A stretch of DNA of 64,000 bases, taken from positions 27,277,928 to 27,341,927 of the forward strand of contig HG738137.1 of the NCBI GenBank assembly GCA_000499405.2, in the 5' to 3' direction. The notes under the pieces are model-generated. The model saw only the letters and a list, made by a program, of their open reading frames with translations, did not search any database and was not told the origin of the DNA. The DNA is from Onchocerca volvulus (lineage: Eukaryota; Nematoda; Chromadorea; Rhabditida; Onchocercidae). Positions 59,101 to 64,000 of the stretch are shown piece after piece. How positions within the stretch are numbered: position 1 is the stretch's first letter; every line of letters starts with the position of its first letter. Made by a program: the position numbers and the translations under genes.

Positions 59101-61560
59101 ATGTTGTGACAATGATTGAAAACAAATTAAAATTTGTGGATGATATTTAAGATAGGAGGATTTGTTACGGTTACGTTATAATTACGAAAGCATTACGCTA
59201 AAAGACTTGTAATTGACGTAAACAAGTTAGTACGTAAGCAAGCTGAAAGTTTTGCAATGTAACTCGAGTTAAAATTATTTCTTATCATATGATCATTCTG
59301 ATCTAATAACATGAAAGAGATTGATTCAATTCAATTCGGTTGAAATCCTTCCAAAAAAAAAAAAAAAAATCTGTCAATAATGTATTGCGTGCATAAACTA
59401 TAATGTTCGCAATCATTCAAATCTTCGTAAAACTGTAATCCTTATTTTGGGAAAATTACAAGAACTAATCGAATTTCTCAACGAATTGCAAATCTAAAAT
59501 ATTTCAAGTGAAATTCTAAAATTTTCAGCTAAATTATTCCAAATTAAAATTTTCAAATTAAAAAGCATTGAGAAATTGATTTAAAAAAAAAAAAAAAAAA
59601 AAAATCATACCTCTCCTTCGTTGATTTTTTTTTTTCATTTAAGAGATAGCAAATGTTAAAATTGAGAAACCAGTTTTGGTAAAGTAAATAAATTCAAAGA
59701 TAAAATAAAACTCGTTAAAATATGAAATTAATTTTAAGCCTAAATTTTAATTAACAAGAATTAAGGAAAAATAATTATCAATTCATTTCGTGCAAAATAG
59801 GGAGCTGTAATCATTTTTATTCCGCTAATTTATTAACAGATGATAAAGATGGCATCCAAAATTTTCAATCATTTGGATTTCTTTGCCATTTGACCTTTCT
59901 TAGATAAATCAAAAAAAGAACAGCTGTTTAATCAATTTCTTACTATCATCATTACTATCATACAAATGAAATCATTGATTAAATAGCAACAACAATCTTA
60001 ATATCAATGATATTATCACTTTCTATTGCAATTGTGACAGATGATAGATATATGTCCTCTCTTCCCATTTTAATCATTCAATTTGCTCATTAGTATTGCA
60101 AAAATTTCATGTTTGATTTACTTTTTTTTAAAATAAATGAGAAAGCTCTTAAAGAAGTAAATTATTGTTTCAATGAGTTATCACTAAGCAAAGTACTGTT
60201 CATTTGAATAGCATTAATTAATAAAACTACTAATACTTATCAGCAAGATAGCCATAAGCAATAATATAATTCGTTTAAAAGTTATTGAATTAAATCAATA
60301 AATAGCAAAAATAATAAGAATACGTTTTGTCAAAAAATTGAAATGCAAAATTTTATATTTTGAAGAAAATGGATAAGGAGAAGAAGGAGAAGCACATAAT
60401 TATTTAAATTAAGGAGCACGAAAATTTATAGTTAATCTAACAACGAAATGATCAGAAAAGCTTTTTAAACAAATATTACGATTAGATAAGAGTAACTTTC
60501 TTCCTTAAATTCAGATTATTTTATCACTCTTCTTGTAAATAATTATTTCAAGATGCTAATTTCTATTTTAATCAGAAATATGAGAGGTATAAGTGAGATG
60601 ATAATGTAAATCAAATGGTAAATAAATGTGGAAAATGATATAACAAAAATTATGATAAAAATGATTGATAGAGGTGATAAAGTAGAAAATTAGTTCCATT
60701 AATTTAATGAAAATCATTGAAAATCAAAATAAAAAAATATCATAAATCAAATAGTATATAAATAAATAAATTAAATAAATAAATAAAAATCAGTAAAACA
60801 TAAAAATGATTGAATGAAATAGAAAATTAGTTCTATTCATTTGATAGTATCATTGAAAATTATTGAATTAAAATTTTTAAGCTCATTTTAGAAGAATATG
60901 TATGAAAGAAATCTGCAACATTGAGAAATGATAACAATTATCATTGATAATATCATGTGACAAATTTCTGCACATTCCATTCTAAGCGATAGGGAAAAAA
61001 ACGAATGGAATGATAATGGCCGCTCACTGTTCATATTTTTATTTCTTTGTCATTATCATTCCATTTCATGTCATCGAAATGATTGACCATTCTTGTGTCG
61101 CAACAATCATAATAATTACTAATCATACTTTTCGAAACTTTTCGCAAAAATATATCTTATCATATCAATTCGTATCTATTTCTTTTTTTTTATCATAACT
61201 TATCATATCAGTTCGTAAAACCTAATATGATAAGATATGATATTTGAAAAATTTAAATAGAAATTAAAATTGAAATAATACATAAAAGATCACAAACAAT
61301 AAACAAAATAGATGAAGTATGCAAATGAGCACAGAGATATGCTGCTGCTAAACGTCAAATAAACCTGATGATGATGAAGAAGTAGTAGTGAAGAAGATAG
61401 GTTAGCTTTAGAGAAGAAAGAGTCTGAAGTGGATTTGATCGAAATGTAACTCTGAAAGGTTAAATGCAGTAAATATTATCAGTAATTATTATCAACCATT
61501 ATCAAACTGGCTAAGCATTTTTAATCTGCCAAGTTGTTGACATCATTTATGGCCAAGAAA
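56170..61560. other. gene-free AT-rich DNA
   Basis: No supportable exons. Contains the (AAATAT)n tract at 56956-57052 and A-tracts at 57580-57598, 57730-57752, 59354-59369 and 59583-59604. Frames at 57429-58182 are poly(A)/poly(T) artefacts on both strands. Confidence 0.55.
56956..57052. repeat. (AAATAT)n microsatellite
   Basis: About 14 hexamer units flanked on both sides by short (TA)n tracts. Confidence 0.9.
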
Positions 61561-61589
61561 TTAATTATCTACCTATCTACCTGCATCTA

Positions 61590-61632
61590 CCTGCACATCA
61601 TCATCATCATCATCATCATCATTATCATCATC
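61590..61632. repeat. (CAT)n microsatellite
   Basis: About 13 CAT units with one interruption. Confidence 0.85.
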
Positions 61633-61771
61633 ATTTCTAACCTGATGACAACAAGAGAGACAAGATGAGAAGAAACAGAGCATTGTCAAGTTATAACTTC
61701 TTCACGTTCAGAAGCAGACATAGGAAGATCGTCTAAAGACGGTCGTTACAGTTCATGTATACAATAATGCG

Positions 61772-61850
61772 CACATACATACATACATACACACATACAT
61801 ACATACGCACATACACAGACATACATACATACACGCACACGCATACGTGG
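61772..61850. repeat. (CATA)n/(CACA)n microsatellite
   Basis: CATA and CACA tetramers in mixed order; the frames with Val/Cys/Tyr repeats on the minus strand arise from it. Confidence 0.85.
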
Positions 61851-61975
61851 ACGATGTCGACAGTTGCGATCGTTAGTTGCGATTGGCGGTGAAGTGAAGT
61901 GACACATCAATTTTCCCTTCCGCTTTTGTTTCAAGATATAATGATTTGTTTGTCTTTGATCAAGGTTTCATTTTT

Positions 61976-62336
61976 AATCAAAAAAAGAACAAAGGAATGA
62001 TAGATGGCGGAAAAAGTCGCGCGCCATTTTATACTGGCTAAAAATTTAGGCGCGATTTGATTAGATAAGCTAATTAGGTAATTAATTAAGTTGATTATGT
62101 CGAGGAATAGCTGAGTACAATAAAGGGTCATTTGCAAAAGAGAATCAGAAATCTCAGTCGTTTTTTTCAATCAAAAAAAGGACGAGAAATGATAGCTGGC
62201 GAAAAAGGCGCCATTTTAGGCGTGATTTAATTGGATAAACTAATTAAATAACTAAGTTATTATGTCCAGGAATAATTAGAATACACAATAAAGTTCCCAT
62301 ACAATAAAGACAATCGAAAATCTTAGTCGCTTTTTG
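61976..62336. repeat. direct duplication, two units of ~193 and ~168 bp
   Basis: Unit 1 61976-62168 and unit 2 62169-62336. Shared landmarks in order: AATCAAAAAAAG, ATGATAG-TGGCG, GCGCCATTTTA, TTAGGCG-GATTT, TTATGTC-AGGAATA, ACAATAAAG and TCTTAGTCG or TCTCAGTCG. Unit 2 lacks about 25 bp present in unit 1. The GGCGCC cores stand out in AT-rich DNA. Confidence 0.8.
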
Positions 62337-62339
62337 GAT

Positions 62340-63640
62340 GAGAAAAGAATGCAAATTTTTAAAAATATTTCAATTTAATTTATCCCAATTTGGCATTTAT
62401 TTATATCATTTCAATAAGATGTTGATTTTATAAGTGTTATGTTGAAAAAAATCCTTGGCTACAAATGGACATAGGCTAATTTGATGCATCCATATCAACT
62501 GTATCTTTTTATTATGATATGAATATACTGTATAGAAATATTGATCCATCATGGTAATTATTTAATAATCAATTTTTGCGAAATTTTCGGTAATTTCGAA
62601 AATGAAACTTCAGTAAATTTAGCATGCAATTCAATATCGCATTTCTATCAATGTTGTTATATTTTCAGATAAAAATTCAAAAATAAATCAATGAAGTCTT
62701 TTAAAAAATCCGAATGATTGTTACAAAAGATTAGGAGGAAATTTATCAAATTTTTTATTTCGTTTTTTCCTCGAAATAATTTTTCAAGAATTATTTAAAT
62801 TCGCTATGAAGCAATTTTCTTTGTTTCAACTTCCTCATCTGTATAGCAACCAGAGAATATGTGTACAATTTTGACGATTTAATGAAATCGAAACAATAGG
62901 AAAAGAATTTATTCATTCAACTCTTCAATTGAAATGAAATATTGACTGCAATTAGAAATGGAGAGGAATTTCGACTAAAAAAAACTCGAAAGAAAATGTC
63001 AACTTAGATAAATTAATTTTTCTTGAAATCGTCCTTTAATGATTCGTTTATGATTCGTTGATTATCGTATTCATTCTTAAACAAATTTCATTCATATTTA
63101 AAATTCTTCAACAAGCCATCCGAATTATTAATGACAGATTAAAGATCATACAGTAAAACACTTTGGTCACATTACATCACATTATGTGACGGAATGTCAG
63201 AATACATTTAAGGGAACGTACGATCAAAACATCTTTTAATTCATTTAATTAAAAGCTTGAGCTGTCATCAATAATTCGGATCATCTGTTGAATATTTTAA
63301 ATATGAACGAATTTATTTAGGAATAAATATGATAAATCAACTTAATTTTTAAGACGTTGTGTAAAAGGCGTATTTTCGATATGATAAATCCAATTATCTC
63401 CATTTCTTCAATCTTCTTTAAAAAGTTTTAAGTTATACAAAGTTACTATCAAGTGATGCACATCGATATACATACACATTCACACGCACAACACAAATAT
63501 GCAAATTATTCTGTTATATGCAAATAGATGGATGGATGAATGGATGGAATTTGGTACTGGAAGCATTTTTATATAAGCACATTCCATAGATTTGGTTTTT
63601 CTCTTTTTTTGATTCATATTAATAAGAATTACAGAAGTCA
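62340..63640. other. gene-free AT-rich DNA
   Basis: Nothing gene-like seen on either strand. Contains a short CA-rich run near 63466-63496 and a GATG run near 63526-63546. Confidence 0.5.
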
Positions 63641-63685
63641 AAAATGCGTACGTGTAAAATGCGTGCATGTAAGATGCGTACGTGT
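63641..63685. repeat. 15-bp tandem repeat, three units
   Basis: AAAATGCGTACGTGT, AAAATGCGTGCATGT and AAGATGCGTACGTGT, exact 15-bp period, followed by a partial AATGC. Confidence 0.9.
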
Positions 63686-64000
63686 AATGCCGAAAGGATA
63701 TTTCCATTGAAAATTTTCTCAAATAACTCTTTACACGTAGGAAATTGTAAAAGTTTTCATATGAACTGATAGTAGCCATATGAGTATAAGCTACATTTGA
63801 GTGAATATTACAGAACGATCGACGTCGACGAATTACACTGAAAAACATTTACAACTTTTCGCATTCTTCATAAAAAACAAATTTCATGAAAATTTTAAGC
63901 TCTTTTTAATGAAATTTTTAAAAAAATGCAATTGTTTACGTCGAACATTATTGGATTGTTATTTGAAATCAAATTGTTGCGTAACTAACAATTACATATA

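Noticed and set aside
63480..63848. 122-codon ORF, minus strand
   Set aside because: Crosses the 15-bp tandem repeat and a CA-rich run; no family, splice or poly(A) evidence.
1..64000. Bacterial endosymbiont insertion, CRISPR array, rRNA or spliced-leader gene
   Set aside because: No bacterial-type ORFs, no regularly spaced direct repeats with unique spacers, and no spliced-leader or rRNA words were found on either strand by eye.

Overview
The window looks like about 64 kb of nuclear DNA from a nematode, most probably a filarial or other spirurid worm. It is very AT-rich, with poly(A)/poly(T) tracts of up to 30 bases and many microsatellites. Introns of 70-400 bp (a few over 1 kb) split small exons, acceptors are of the TTTTCAG type, and an AG sits just upstream of several start codons where a spliced leader could be added. 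The encoded proteins read as nematode orthologues. The species call is inference from style and gene content. No bacterial, viral, rRNA, tRNA or CRISPR sequence was recognised.

Five multi-exon genes could be assembled exon by exon with consistent reading phase: (1) 18336-21534, minus strand, a KDM8/JMJD5-type JmjC oxygenase, 8 exons, 432 aa. (2) 21860-22627, minus strand, a GNAT N-acetyltransferase, 2 exons, about 156 aa, ending 326 bp upstream of gene 1 on the same strand, so possibly in an operon with it. (3) 23150-26311, plus strand, a Ulp1/C48-type deubiquitinase-like cysteine protease, 7 exons, about 327 aa. (4) 27312-28900, plus strand, mitochondrial thioredoxin (trx-2), 4 exons, 178 aa. 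(5) 31606-50486, minus strand, laminin gamma chain (lam-2/LAMC1 orthologue), 31 exons, 4878 nt of coding sequence including the stop, 1625 aa.

Layout: 1-18.2 kb is almost gene-free, with simple repeats and a few exon-like islands (1.9-2.8 kb, 4.5-5.1 kb, 9.1-9.3 kb) given only as tentative. 18.2-29.2 kb is a compact cluster of genes 1-4. 29.2-31.6 kb separates trx-2 from the convergent laminin gene and may hold a new two-exon gene (29753-29994). 31.6-50.5 kb is laminin gamma. 50.5-64 kb is upstream and intergenic DNA with one intact MITE, an (AAATAT)n tract, a duplicated 180-190 bp element and short tandem repeats.

The genes are functionally unrelated: extracellular basement membrane scaffold, mitochondrial redox, SUMO/NEDD8-type deconjugation, 2-oxoglutarate oxygenase and acetyl transfer. 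The most notable irregularities are a GNAT intron whose only frame-preserving acceptor reads AT instead of AG, a GC-AG intron in laminin, a start-stop uORF in the laminin leader, a MITE family with about 30-bp terminal inverted repeats that also contributes to a composite insertion in laminin intron 7, and a 3-unit degenerate repeat that overlaps the 5' coding end of the GNAT gene.
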